Origin: Rhodopirellula baltica
Lineage (GTDB): Bacteria; Planctomycetota; Planctomycetia; Pirellulales; Pirellulaceae
Direction: 5' to 3'
DNA: 64,000 nucleotides
NCBI GenBank assembly: GCA_002901265.1
Contig: PPHI01000001.1
Coordinates: 372,001 to 436,000, forward strand
The position numbers and the translations under genes were made by a program. Below the pieces are notes generated by a model, which saw only the letters and a list, made by a program, of their open reading frames with translations, was not told the origin of the DNA and did not search any database. The first letter of the stretch is position 1, and every line of letters starts with the position of its first letter. This document shows, piece after piece, positions 24,211-32,407 of the stretch.

Positions 24211-25863
24211 TCAATGCTCAAAATCAAGATCGTGCCCACGATCTATTTGATTCAGGTAGTCAAGAAGCTGTTCCTCGTATTGTCTTTGAGCTTCCTGGTC
24301 CAGTTCCGGCGTCGAAACGCTTTGCTGCTGAGCATCTGGTTCTTGCCTATTGTCGTTCGATACGCCCTGTTCACGGTTTTCGATGTCTCGCCTGCGGCGG
24401 GATGTGTTCGGATCTCGTGGCTTTCGCTCGCGACGACTTTTCTTCGGCTGAACTGTAACGTCGGTGCTGCTTTGATCGGTCTGATCTGTATCGCCGGCTT
24501 CCTGTTCGGTCTGCTCTTGTTCGCGTTTTGCAGCGTCGTCAAACTCCCGTTGCAGTTTTTGCTGAAGCACAAGCTTGCGTTTTGCTTCCTGTTCTTGCTC
24601 CCGTTGCTGTTTTAGTAGTTCATTGCGTTGTTGGGCAATGTTCTGCTGCGACTTCTTCAACTCCACCGTGCTACGTTCCTGCCGCTGCCTCATCTTCTCG
24701 GCTTTGAGTACGTAGTCGTCACGGACTTGCTCGAGTTTCGCCGCGTAGTGCTGCTTCGCAATCTTTTCGGCCTCTCGCTCCAGCTTCTTTTGTTCCGCGC
24801 GGAGCTTGTCTCTCTCGGATTGCTGCCGCTGATCAAGGATCTCCCGTCGCTTCGCCTCTTGGGTCAGCGTTTGGAAGAGAGTTTTTAAGCTATCGGCACC
24901 AGTATCGCGGGGGCGATGAAAGAGCTTGAACCAATCGACCATACGCAAACCGTTCTCGATGGAACCGCGGATGCTTTTCTCATTCTCTTCGAACTGTTGG
25001 CGTTCGGCTTGTTGATCGTCGTGCAGGTCTCGCCAAGTTTGGTCATACGCCTTGCGGGCATTGGTTTTGGATCGTCGCACAAGGGCTTCTGTTTGCAGCT
25101 TGATGCGTCGCTCCCGTTCTTCCATGATCGATCGCAATCGCTCTTGGTTCCGGCGGTGCCGATCGCATTGCCGGGCCTTTTCACGCTCCAATGTCTTTTG
25201 CTGTTCCAGCAACCGCTGAGCTTTGGGGGCTGCGGTGTTGTCGTTCTCGGCCTGCTTTTCGAGTTCGTATTGGTGGCGGGGTTTCTTTTTCATTGGTGCC
25301 GGCGTCTCGCCCGCATCGCGGTCATGCCATCGCTTGTTGCGTTCTTGCACGATGGGACGGCCATGGATACGGATCTCTTCTTCGAGCGCAAACCGCGAGA
25401 GCTTTTTGTGGTCGTTGTAGCTCTTTAAAAGCCGTCCATCGTCACCGATCAGATTGATGATCACGTGACAATGGGGATTGCGGTCCGATGTATCATTGTG
25501 GGCGATGATCATCGCTTGGCGATCATCGGCGCCGATGGCTTTTAAAGCGCCTTCGATGGATTGGACCATGCCGGCGCGGTCCAGCTTCTGGGCATCGGCC
25601 TCATCCCGTCCCCAACTGACCAGCATGTGTCCGACCGCTTTTCCGTCTTTGCGGCCGGCGAGGCTGACGCCGGCTTTCTCCTTGAGCTCGCTCTGGACGT
25701 ACGTACGAGACGCCATAATCCGCCAAGCCGCTTGCGGATTCCGTGTCGCCAGGTTTCGTGTTTCTACAAAATCGACGCGGTCACTGGTTTGGGCGTCTAC
25801 GTCGTGCAGGCAATACTGCGAGACCTTTCGGAAGCTGTAAGATCGATTGAGTTCAATGAACAT
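24211..25863 (-). CDS. relaxase (MobA/VirD2-type nickase) with long coiled-coil tail
   Basis: From the ATG at 25863 the protein has 550 residues. The first 200 are a relaxase domain: an N-terminal Tyr-containing segment (MFIELNRSYSFRKVSQY), HMLVSWGRDEA, and the three-histidine metal motif HNDTSDRNPHCHVIINLI. Relaxases nick at oriT, stay bound to the 5' end and pilot the strand. Residues 210-520 are a very long Glu/Gln/Lys/Arg coiled coil, and the end is acidic (RGHDLDFEH). The start overlaps the end of mobC by 11 bases. Which of the N-terminal tyrosines is catalytic cannot be decided by eye. Confidence 0.9.
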   Translation of the reverse strand: MFIELNRSYSFRKVSQYCLHDVDAQTSDRVDFVETRNLATRNPQAAWRIMASRTYVQSELKEKAGVSLAGRKDGKAVGHMLVSWGRDEADAQKLDRAGMVQSIEGALKAIGADDRQAMIIAHNDTSDRNPHCHVIINLIGDDGRLLKSYNDHKKLSRFALEEEIRIHGRPIVQERNKRWHDRDAGETPAPMKKKPRHQYELEKQAENDNTAAPKAQRLLEQQKTLEREKARQCDRHRRNQERLRSIMEERERRIKLQTEALVRRSKTNARKAYDQTWRDLHDDQQAERQQFEENEKSIRGSIENGLRMVDWFKLFHRPRDTGADSLKTLFQTLTQEAKRREILDQRQQSERDKLRAEQKKLEREAEKIAKQHYAAKLEQVRDDYVLKAEKMRQRQERSTVELKKSQQNIAQQRNELLKQQREQEQEAKRKLVLQQKLQREFDDAAKREQEQTEQEAGDTDQTDQSSTDVTVQPKKSRRERKPRDPNTSRRRRDIENREQGVSNDNRQEPDAQQQSVSTPELDQEAQRQYEEQLLDYLNQIDRGHDLDFEH

Positions 25864-26266
25864 TGCCGTCTTGCTCGCTTTCGGGACCAAGAGCTACTCT
25901 TAAAATGACGTCTTCCAGCAATTCGCGGAGGGCTTCCCAATCGCGTTGGCGTTTGGATCCGGCGTGCACATCACGCACAGCCTGGTTAAGGTTGTTGCCG
26001 ATGGCATTGAGCTCGTGCAACAACCGCGGGTCGTAGTGACCGCCGGCGCGAGACTGCGGTTTGTGCCCGGCTATCAAGGCACGGATATAGTCGTGCCGAT
26101 TGATGCCGGCTGTGGCAGCGTCTTCACGAAGCCGGCGTTCTTCGGCTTCGTTTAAGAAGACACGCAACGGGCGGGTTCGCCGCTCGGCCGGATCGATCCG
26201 CGGCCGGCCATACAGCTGCGGCCGCGGTTCGGGACGGGGCTCTTCGAAATCAGGTACGTCGCGCAT
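25853..26266 (-). CDS. mobC: MobC-like relaxosome accessory protein
   Basis: The 137-residue product from the ATG at 26266 (AAGAGGAAAACAG upstream) begins with a Pro/Arg-rich segment. It then has a ribbon-helix-helix-like region (LRVFLNEAEERRLREDAATA, INRHDYIRALIAG) and the MobC block LLHELNAIGNNLNQAVRDVH. MobC helps the relaxase melt and grip oriT. It directly precedes and overlaps the relaxase gene. The region upstream holds the inverted repeats expected of an oriT. Confidence 0.85.
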   Translation of the reverse strand: MRDVPDFEEPRPEPRPQLYGRPRIDPAERRTRPLRVFLNEAEERRLREDAATAGINRHDYIRALIAGHKPQSRAGGHYDPRLLHELNAIGNNLNQAVRDVHAGSKRQRDWEALRELLEDVILRVALGPESEQDGNVH

Positions 26267-26297
26267 TCTGTTTTCCTCTTGTCCATAAGGCCCGACA

Positions 26298-26318
26298 AGC
26301 CACGGCAACGACGTGGCT
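26298..26318. repeat. short perfect hairpin upstream of mobC
   Basis: AGCCACG (26298-26304) and CGTGGCT (26312-26318) are complementary around a 7-base loop. It lies between the mobC start and the larger inverted repeat; it may be part of oriT or an operator for MobC. Confidence 0.45.
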
Positions 26319-26384
26319 CATGCGTGATTAAACGGCGCCACGTTTAGCGAGGGGGTGTCGGGGGGCTACGCAGTGACCCATGAC

Positions 26385-26454
26385 CCAGATTGTTTTTGTG
26401 ACGCTCTATGACGCGCAGCGTTCATGAGTATCAGTGTCACAAAAACATATCTGG
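26385..26454. other. candidate oriT: long inverted repeat upstream of mobC-relaxase
   Basis: CCAGATTGTTTTTGTGAC (26385-26402) and its complement (26436-26454) pair over 18 bases with one bulge; the inner 12 bases are perfect. The 33-base spacer contains a second imperfect inverted repeat (ATGACGC...GCGTTCAT). Large inverted repeats beside mobC and relaxase genes are typical of oriT. Its position between the resolvase 3' end and mobC leaves a bidirectional terminator or a resolvase site as alternatives. The rest of 26267-26733 has no gene I can support; a 67-codon frame at 26486-26689 is weak. Confidence 0.5.
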
Positions 26455-26733
26455 CTAGTCATCACTACCGAATTAGCCACAGGGGGTGACCCTGAGTCAA
26501 CAAAAAATGCAACTTCAAATTGCGCCGAGTGCGCGTCGCTTACACGACGCTTTGCCAACGCTGCGAACGGAGTTCGTCCGCACTACCGGAGACGGCTTCG
26601 GATACACCGTCGCGACCAATGGACACTTTCCATATCGTGCGCCTGCGGCGGGCTGGGCAAGAGGAAAAAGAAGACGTTACTTTATATGACGATAACACGA
26701 TTCGCTCACCTTGGCATTCAGCAATTAACCAGC

Positions 26734-27363
26734 CTATCGCGGATCGGATTCTTTAAGGTAGCTGTAGACGGTTGTCCGGCCGATGCCGAGTTCACGGGCG
26801 ATTGATGTGACTGTTCGCCCCTGATCACGAAGGCGAAGCACCTTGTCGCGATCGGCTTTGCGATAGCCGCGGCGGCGCTCTCCATTGCACTTATAAACGC
26901 CCTTTGCTTTGGCCGCGGCGATACCCATTGCCTGTCGTTCTTTGATGGCTTCCAGCTCCATTTCGGCGACTGCGAAGAGAACGCCGGCAATCAATCGGCC
27001 GGTGGCGCCGCTGAGATCGAGCTGCTGCGTGACGCTGACGACGCGAACGCCTTTGTCGCACCAATCAGCAAGGGTGTTGATGCCGTCTTTTTGGCTGCGT
27101 GAAAGACGGTCCAGTCGCCAGACAATAACCGTCTTAATGTCGCCAATAAAAATGGACTCTTGCAGTGCAGTAAAAGCTGGCCGGAGGAGATCTCTTCCGG
27201 TCTCTTTATCTTCAAACCAACGAACCGTAGTGGAACCCAATCCATGTCCGCGCAGCCAACGTTCGATTCCCGTCCGTTGAGCGTCGCTGTTCTGACTGCT
27301 GGTCGAAACACGAATATAGCAAGCGATGCTCGCTTGGTGATTATGATGATCGCTTTGAGGCAT
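26734..27363 (-). CDS. serine recombinase (resolvase/invertase family)
   Basis: The 209-residue product from the ATG at 27363 is a small serine recombinase. The nucleophile Ser is in CYIRVSTSSQNSDAQ, followed by TVIVWRLDRLSRSQKDGIN with the catalytic Arg pair, LIAGVLFAVAEMELEAIKER, and a C-terminal helix-turn-helix (TVTSIARELGIGRTTVYSYL). It is full length. Resolvases of this type resolve dimers or cointegrates; the target site is probably just upstream (27364-27444) or near the inverted repeat at 26385. Confidence 0.9.
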   Translation of the reverse strand: MPQSDHHNHQASIACYIRVSTSSQNSDAQRTGIERWLRGHGLGSTTVRWFEDKETGRDLLRPAFTALQESIFIGDIKTVIVWRLDRLSRSQKDGINTLADWCDKGVRVVSVTQQLDLSGATGRLIAGVLFAVAEMELEAIKERQAMGIAAAKAKGVYKCNGERRRGYRKADRDKVLRLRDQGRTVTSIARELGIGRTTVYSYLKESDPR

Positions 27364-27444
27364 TCTCAAAGCAATGGTAGCAGTAATCGAGAAAGCTTTT
27401 CAAGCAATCGCTGCGATTCTGAGATGAGATCGTTTTGCCGGCGT

Positions 27445-27762
27445 CTATTCCGGAAGATCCTCCCGCGGACGCTGCCTTCCATGTCGGCATGCAATGATCG
27501 TAACCGCCTGGGCGTCATCGTCGATGCGAAAAAGCATGACGATCGAAGCTACGACGATCATTCGTATTTCGTAATCGCGGTATTGGTCCTCAATCGCTTT
27601 CGGGCAACGACGTGGCCACATTTTCAAATTGTCGATTGCAGCCCATATCCGGGAAAGCACTCGCTCGGCCGCCTGGGGAGCACATTGTTCGATGGCGAGA
27701 TAGTGGATGTAAGCGTCGATAGAAGCAACCGCTCCGTCGGCAACATGAACGCTGTACTTCAT
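27445..27762 (-). CDS. RelE/ParE-family toxin
   Basis: The 105-residue protein shows the ParE/RelE fold signature: YSVHVADGAVASIDAYIHYL, WAAIDNLKMWPRRCP, and the basic strand YEIRMIVVASIVMLFRIDDD followed by a terminal GRQRPRED. Whether it attacks gyrase (ParE) or mRNA (RelE) cannot be told. Its ATG overlaps the antitoxin stop (ATGA), the usual coupled arrangement. Confidence 0.8.
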   Translation of the reverse strand: MKYSVHVADGAVASIDAYIHYLAIEQCAPQAAERVLSRIWAAIDNLKMWPRRCPKAIEDQYRDYEIRMIVVASIVMLFRIDDDAQAVTIIACRHGRQRPREDLPE

Positions 27763-28034
27763 CGATCGACATTCAAGCCGTGTTTCTGAGCAATCTTTCG
27801 AAGGGCTTCGTCGGCCGGTTGCGCCTTCCCTTCTTCCATTTCTTGTGATCCACGATCACACATCGCCAGGCTTTGACGTAGCTCATCGTCGGTTGGGTCT
27901 TCCACCAGGTACGATTGCAGGAGCTGCTCGTCGGAGACAATGCGTTCAAACAGCCGAGAAATCACCACGGGATCCGTTGTCCCGAGTGCTTTCTCGATGC
28001 TTCGGGTTGATTGATCTGAAATTTCGATATTCAT
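27759..28034 (-). CDS. antitoxin partner of the RelE/ParE toxin
   Basis: The 91-residue acidic protein lies directly upstream of and overlaps the toxin gene. It lacks a clear ribbon-helix-helix signature, but size, charge and position fit an antitoxin; planctomycete systems often use such Glu/Asp-rich antitoxins. It would bind and block the toxin and may repress the operon. Confidence 0.7.
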   Translation of the reverse strand: MNIEISDQSTRSIEKALGTTDPVVISRLFERIVSDEQLLQSYLVEDPTDDELRQSLAMCDRGSQEMEEGKAQPADEALRKIAQKHGLNVDR

Positions 28035-28132
28035 GACGTAGCTCCTTCGCCACAGTTTAACACACAGCTTCTGGCAATAGCAAAGACATTGGGGAGTGGG
28101 TGTTGAACACTTCGGCCGCTAAGTATGGACGT

Positions 28133-28150
28133 TTTGGGGTACACCCCAAA
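28133..28150. promoter_or_regulatory. palindrome upstream of the toxin-antitoxin operon
   Basis: TTTGGGGT-AC-ACCCCAAA is a perfect 8-bp palindrome with a 2-base centre, about 100 bases upstream of the antitoxin start. A half-site-like ACCCCAAAATGAACAC recurs near 28215, and ACCCCAAAGCGAACAC overlaps the palindrome's right arm. It is a plausible operator. Confidence 0.45.
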
Positions 28151-28238
28151 GCGAACACAAAGCAAGCCGATTGGGGTGACGGAATTCTGCGTTTTTTTCA
28201 CTGCAGATTCCGACCCACCCCAAAATGAACACTTTTGA

Positions 28239-28514
28239 TCAGTTCAGGCTCGGCTTCGGCGTTGCCGCTTTGGCGTCTTCAAATTTCAGGTGGGCGACAC
28301 GATCGTAGGCGCGTTTTGACAGGTGCGAAAGCGCGAGCAATTGCTCTTGGCGAAAGAGCTTTGTCGTAACAAAGCGACCGTCAATCGATCCCGATCGATT
28401 GAATTCGACGGAGTAAAACGGGCCGAGCCGGTCGACACCGCGATAGATACTCGCCGATAGCGAACCATCGTAGAGAACGTCGACGGGATGAAATTCGTGT
28501 GCGTTGTGTGCCAT
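28239..28514 (-). CDS. small plasmid-type protein, paralogue of 30756-31016
   Basis: The 91-residue product from the ATG at 28514 (CGAAAGGAACACC just upstream) has one strand-rich domain (FHPVDVLYDGSLSASIYRGV) and a terminal helix LLALSHLSKRAYDRVAHLKF. The same plan, with LLKVARLAEIAFDRITQIK at the end, appears in the protein at 30756-31016. The fold resembles small single-strand-nucleic-acid-binding (PC4-like) proteins; that is inference. Confidence 0.7.
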   Translation of the reverse strand: MAHNAHEFHPVDVLYDGSLSASIYRGVDRLGPFYSVEFNRSGSIDGRFVTTKLFRQEQLLALSHLSKRAYDRVAHLKFEDAKAATPKPSLN

Positions 28515-28570
28515 GGTGTTCCTTTCGTGTTGATGAAGCGCCCATTGAAGTAGGGCGATGGCTTGCTGCT

Positions 28571-28933
28571 TCAAGGGGCTTCTTCCGGATCGGGTTCGAG
28601 GAACCCGAACAACCCGGCATCGGGAAGGCTTAACATCTGCTTTTGAGACGTCCGTTGCCTGTCCGTCACGACGCTGCCCGTCAATAGCTTTGAAAAATGG
28701 TTTCGAGCGGCATCAAGGAAACTTTGTACGCAATCGTCGCGTGTTTTCATTTCGATACGCGGTGAACCGAAACCGTGAAAGTCACCGACACCATAGGCCA
28801 CACGGATTGAAACGCGAAAGCTTCCGTCGGCCATCTGCTCGATGCGATAGCCCGCTTTCGCATGGCCGTGTCGAGCCCTGAGATTTCGATACCCTTCGTC
28901 TCGTATCACTTTTGGTTTCGAGTCAAAATCCAT
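28571..28933 (-). CDS. hypothetical protein of the mobile element
   Basis: The 120-residue product from the ATG at 28933 (GAGGGGACAGC upstream) is soluble, with an alternating strand region (GYRIEQMADGSFRVSIRVAY) and a C-terminal helix region. I do not recognise the family. It lies upstream of the 91-residue gene in the same direction. Confidence 0.6.
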   Translation of the reverse strand: MDFDSKPKVIRDEGYRNLRARHGHAKAGYRIEQMADGSFRVSIRVAYGVGDFHGFGSPRIEMKTRDDCVQSFLDAARNHFSKLLTGSVVTDRQRTSQKQMLSLPDAGLFGFLEPDPEEAP

Positions 28934-29009
28934 GCTGTCCCCTCTTTCTTGTTTGCCGTTCTTCATCCAACACATGAACGGCAACAGAAAGGGGGCACCT
29001 GCTTGCTAT

Positions 29010-29834
29010 TCAAAAGAGATCGAGTTGAGATGCCCCGGATGATGGATTCGGTCGATCGGATTCGTTTGTCTCTGCGGAAGAAGCCGGTTGCTTCTGTTCG
29101 TTTCTGCCTGGCTCGATTTTGCTCGCTCTTGGCTTACCGGAAGCCGCAGAGCGTTGAGATTTGGCGGCATCGTAGTAGAACGGCGAGGTTTCCGGTTTCA
29201 CCTCGCGAATTACGCCACCGGTCAGGTTTAGACCGATCTTGTACACGCGGTAGCATTCGAGTGTGAGCGTGTTTTGCCATACGGCCCAGCCATAGAGTCC
29301 ATTCAGCCCGAGATTGATGGCCGTCATCTGGGCGCAGCGATGATCGACATCCTGCCCAATGAATTCACAGTTGCGATGCTTCTTCGCGACAGCAAGCAGA
29401 AAGCGGCCGGATCCACAGGCGGGATCGTTGATGGTTCGACGTTCTTTATTGTCGTTATCGCTGAGGGTCAGGTCGGCCATCAGTTGAGCAACACCGTCGG
29501 GTGTGAAGAACTGTCCTCGTTCGCCGTAGGTGATGCCGCCGGTGAAGATATCGCCCAGGATATCTTGGCCGGTTTCTTCCATTGCATTGACGAGTTCGGC
29601 GAACGCTCGAACGATCAGATCGATGCCGCGCTTACCTTTTTCGCCTTTGTCGTAGCCTTTACGCACCGTGGCGAGATATTCTTCTTCCATGGTTTGGCCG
29701 GCGAGACTGCAGCGGACGAGGGTGAGAAAGTCGTCGAAGGCTTGTCCGCGGCTGAGGCCGGCCTTATCGGCGGCGGCGTCAATGAGATTGAGAATGCCTT
29801 TGCTGGCTGCTAGAAAAAACTGCTCTTTTGCCAT
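29010..29834 (-). CDS. N6-adenine methyltransferase-like protein lacking the catalytic NPPY/F motif
   Basis: The 274-residue product has the HsdM-type SAM-binding core: GQFFTPDGVAQLMADLT, then motif I NDPACGSGRFLLAVAKKH and motif II EFIGQDVDHRCAQMTAIN. The motif IV position reads GWAVWQNTLTLE, without any NPPF/NPPY, so methyl transfer to DNA is doubtful. The C-terminal 60 residues are Ser/Arg/Lys-rich and end in SGASQLDLF. Such truncated MTase-like proteins occur on conjugative plasmids; their role is unknown, perhaps antirestriction or regulation. Confidence 0.75.
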   Translation of the reverse strand: MAKEQFFLAASKGILNLIDAAADKAGLSRGQAFDDFLTLVRCSLAGQTMEEEYLATVRKGYDKGEKGKRGIDLIVRAFAELVNAMEETGQDILGDIFTGGITYGERGQFFTPDGVAQLMADLTLSDNDNKERRTINDPACGSGRFLLAVAKKHRNCEFIGQDVDHRCAQMTAINLGLNGLYGWAVWQNTLTLECYRVYKIGLNLTGGVIREVKPETSPFYYDAAKSQRSAASGKPRASKIEPGRNEQKQPASSAETNESDRPNPSSGASQLDLF

Positions 29835-29979
29835 GTCGCCCTACGCTTTCGGGCGGGCTGGTCCTGCTGTGCGTGTCATCGGTTCGCCCTTTCATTGGTT
29901 CGTTGTCATAGCGTGCCACTATTGGCACGGTTTTATGTGGTGCGTCAACGGGCAATTCCGTTGACGCGTTGTGACGTGG

Positions 29980-30345
29980 TTACCACCACGAGTCGTAAAA
30001 CACCGTGTAGCCTTCATCGATGGCGTTTCTTGCCTTGGCGATGAATTCGAGATCGCCTTCGGCTTCGTCGCCGATCGAAGCACCGAAGAAGAACCCGGAG
30101 GTTTCCGGGAGCGAGCCGGCTTTGACAGCCGTTTCCAGGTGATCGAGTTCACGCGGTGTAAGGGCGAGCGTCGCACTGTTGAAGTCGGCGTTTGTCCCGC
30201 CTTTGGCGAAGTACAGATCGGCCATCCAGCCATGGAGGTCCGGGTGCTTTCGCCAGTAGTGGATCTCCGTGTATTCGGTGACGGTGAAGTCCACCGGTTG
30301 GTTTGGATGCTCTCTGGTGATGCATGCGTACATATCAAGTCCCAT
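29980..30345 (-). CDS. small GLDMY-type phage/plasmid conserved protein
   Basis: The 121-residue product begins MGLDMYACITRE, with later EIHYWRKHPDLHGWMADLYF. Proteins starting MGLDMY with a YWRK..xxHGW block are widespread in phages and plasmids, with no known function. The ATG is preceded by CGAAAGGAAACACC, nearly the same leader as in two other small genes of this cluster. Confidence 0.7.
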   Translation of the reverse strand: MGLDMYACITREHPNQPVDFTVTEYTEIHYWRKHPDLHGWMADLYFAKGGTNADFNSATLALTPRELDHLETAVKAGSLPETSGFFFGASIGDEAEGDLEFIAKARNAIDEGYTVFYDSWW

Positions 30346-30369
30346 GGTGTTTCCTTTCGCTTGGGTTGT

Positions 30370-30759
30370 TTAGTGTTCACTCGGCAGATACAGGGTCCAT
30401 CGCGATCCATCGAAGCCGACCCAGATGTCGACGGTGTCGAGCGGGAAGTCGGTGAACTCGATGTCCTGGACGATGAACGCTTCATCCGGTGAGTCGGCCT
30501 TGGCAACAAGGCGGGCCCCGCCGCCGGTTTGGCGCTTCAGCGTCCAGAAGTGCAGATAGTCGATCCGCGGATCCTTGGCTGCGGCGGTGCGATGTTTGTC
30601 GCTTCCGAGCCAAGATGCGATCGCATCGATCAGCCAGTAGGCTCCTGCTTCTTGGGCGAGGTACTGGACGCCCTCGGTGTAGACCACTTTGCGGTTCAGC
30701 GGGTGCTGAAAGAAACTTTCAGAACCCGTGAATTGGTTGAGATCGGACTGGCGGATCAT
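30370..30759 (-). CDS. DUF6876-like small plasmid protein
   Basis: The 129-residue product has VVYTEGVQYLAQEAGAYWLI, DAIASWLG, and ends DFPLDTVDIWVGFDGSRWTL then YLPSEH. This matches my recollection of the DUF6876 family found in plasmids and phages; function unknown. The start overlaps the stop of the upstream gene (ATGA). Confidence 0.65.
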   Translation of the reverse strand: MIRQSDLNQFTGSESFFQHPLNRKVVYTEGVQYLAQEAGAYWLIDAIASWLGSDKHRTAAAKDPRIDYLHFWTLKRQTGGGARLVAKADSPDEAFIVQDIEFTDFPLDTVDIWVGFDGSRWTLYLPSEH

Positions 30760-31016
30760 TGGGCACCGCCATCGGCTTTCTCGGCCGCTTTGATTTGCGT
30801 GATGCGATCGAAGGCGATCTCGGCCAGGCGTGCGACCTTCAGCAGGTCGTCGTGCCCGAAGCTGTGCGAGTCCCCGAAGCCGTCTTTGGTCTTGTAGGTC
30901 CGCGAGATTTCGGTGCTGGCAAAGGTCTTGCCTTTCTCCGTTGTGTTGAGCCAGATGGTGGCTTTCAGGCCGCCGGGAAGGCGAATGGTATCGATTGGTT
31001 TTCTTACGTCGGTCAT
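30756..31016 (-). CDS. small plasmid-type protein, paralogue of 28239-28514
   Basis: The 86-residue product from the ATG at 31016 has the CGAAAGGAACAACC leader immediately upstream. The strand region PIDTIRLPGGLKATIWLN and TEISRTYKTKDGFGDSHSF precede the terminal helix LLKVARLAEIAFDRITQIK. It overlaps the DUF6876-like gene. A PC4-like nucleic-acid-binding fold is possible. Confidence 0.7.
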   Translation of the reverse strand: MTDVRKPIDTIRLPGGLKATIWLNTTEKGKTFASTEISRTYKTKDGFGDSHSFGHDDLLKVARLAEIAFDRITQIKAAEKADGGAQ

Positions 31017-31130
31017 GGTTGTTCCTTTCGTTTTGTTGAACCCGTTTGCCCCGACATGGCGGGTTTCAAAAAACGAAGGGAACATGAATTGGTTGACACA
31101 AAGCTGTGATCGATGCTTTGCTTTTCGGTG

Positions 31131-31379
31131 ATGGATCCGACCGAAGCATTCAACGCGATGATGGAAGCCTTTGCTTTGGGGCAGTACGAGGACGCGGCCG
31201 ACCATGCCGAAGACTTGGCGGAGTGGCTACCTAAAGTTGGGTTTCCGCCGCCGCTGCGGGTGTCGACCGATGGCGAGATTGTGTTTTTGCTGAACGATCA
31301 AATGGCTCGTGAATTCTGCCGAGCGTCTTGTCGACTGGTCATGGATCAACGCAACACGGGGTGTGATCCCTCGATCTAA
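31131..31379 (+). CDS. hypothetical small acidic protein
   Basis: This 82-residue reading (MDPTEAFNAMMEAF...) diverges from the small-gene cluster. The sequence looks like a globular helical protein (DAADHAEDLAEWLPKVGFPP), but there is no known family and no strong ribosome site. It could be a chance frame. Confidence 0.4.
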   Translation: MDPTEAFNAMMEAFALGQYEDAADHAEDLAEWLPKVGFPPPLRVSTDGEIVFLLNDQMAREFCRASCRLVMDQRNTGCDPSI

Positions 31380-31491
31380 GAGAGCAGAAATAGATTCGAC
31401 ACTTTCAGCAACCGTTGACAATGGAAAGTGCTAGGACCTACGCAGCACTCGAGGCTTGATCAGAATACGAGTTTTGTGGCACTCTTACTGA

Positions 31492-32066
31492 GTGAGAGAG
31501 AAAAGCGATCAGGAATTGCTGTCGATGGTTCTGCGGACGCAGTTTTCTCGTGTCGCGAACAAGAGCATTCACGAGATTGCTCAAGCAGGAAAGTCGGAGT
31601 TGGGATTGACGGATCTCGCGTATAGCCGACTGATGGCCGGTATCGAACTCGGAAAACGCGTGGCCGAACCGAAAGTAAACTACAACACCAAGATCACTTC
31701 GCCGGCACTTGCGGCGGAATTTTGCAGGGTTCACTTTGCGAGGCTGATCGCCGAGGGACTTCAGGAAGAGTTCCACGTGGTCACGCTCAATACCAAACAC
31801 CGGATGATTGACTCGCATCTGATTACGGTTGGCACACTTGACGCTTCACTCGTTCATGCTCGCGAAGTCTTCCGCCCCGCAATCAAAGATTCATCCAGTG
31901 CCATTTTGCTCGTGCACAATCATCCATCTGGCGATCCCACTCCGAGCGAGAAGACCGGACGGTAACGGACCGACTGACAGAAGTTGGTACGATGATCGGG
32001 ATCACCGTCTTGGATCACGTTGTGGTCGCCCGAGAAGGGTGCGTCAGCATTCGCGAATACGGATAA
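31492..32066 (+). pseudogene. radC: RadC/JAB-domain protein with a frameshift
   Basis: The product starts at GTG. The first frame ends at 31965 and contains the metal motif LVHNHPSGDPTPSE of RadC-type JAMM proteins. After about 31953 another frame continues the family pattern: DRTVTDRLTEVGTMIGITVL followed by DHVVVAREGCVSIREYG, ending in TAA at 32064-32066. One A appears to be missing from GAGAAAGAC. The function of plasmid RadC homologues is unsettled. A sequencing error is possible. Confidence 0.8.
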
Positions 32067-32407
32067 GTTCAACACCTATGCGACTGTGCAATCGGTGGAG
32101 AACGGCCGTGGCAGCTTCTTTCGAACACCATCGCAAAACAGCCGAATATTTGCGTTTCCAAGCGTGGGCGTATGCCAACTCCTGTCAGCCAGCTCGCCGT
32201 TTCCTTTTCCGCTCGCCGCGACGCCGACACGGATTTCCGAGAAACTTCGCAAGTCCGGCTTTTTTGAATGAAGCGGTGATGACTCCCGGCTTTTCGGGCG
32301 TTGGGTTAAGATGGTGGCCCCGCATCCGTAACGTGCTCAGATCGGTTGATGTTTTGCGCGAATTGCGCTAGACCGATAGGGTTAGTAACGAATGCGGAGC
32401 ACACACG
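32067..32407. other. intergenic region before the type I restriction locus
   Basis: About 340 bases without a gene I can support. The last 60 bases should hold the hsdM promoter. A GC-rich stretch near 32290-32310 (CCCGGCTTTTCGGG) can form a small hairpin. Confidence 0.3.

Noticed and set aside
26486-26689. 67-codon plus-strand frame between the resolvase and mobC
   Set aside because: No ribosome site and no recognisable similarity; kept only as a remark in the oriT entry.
31829-32371. 180-codon plus-strand frame after radC
   Set aside because: Its first part lies over the second half of radC in another frame, and the remainder is Arg/Ser-rich with no similarity.
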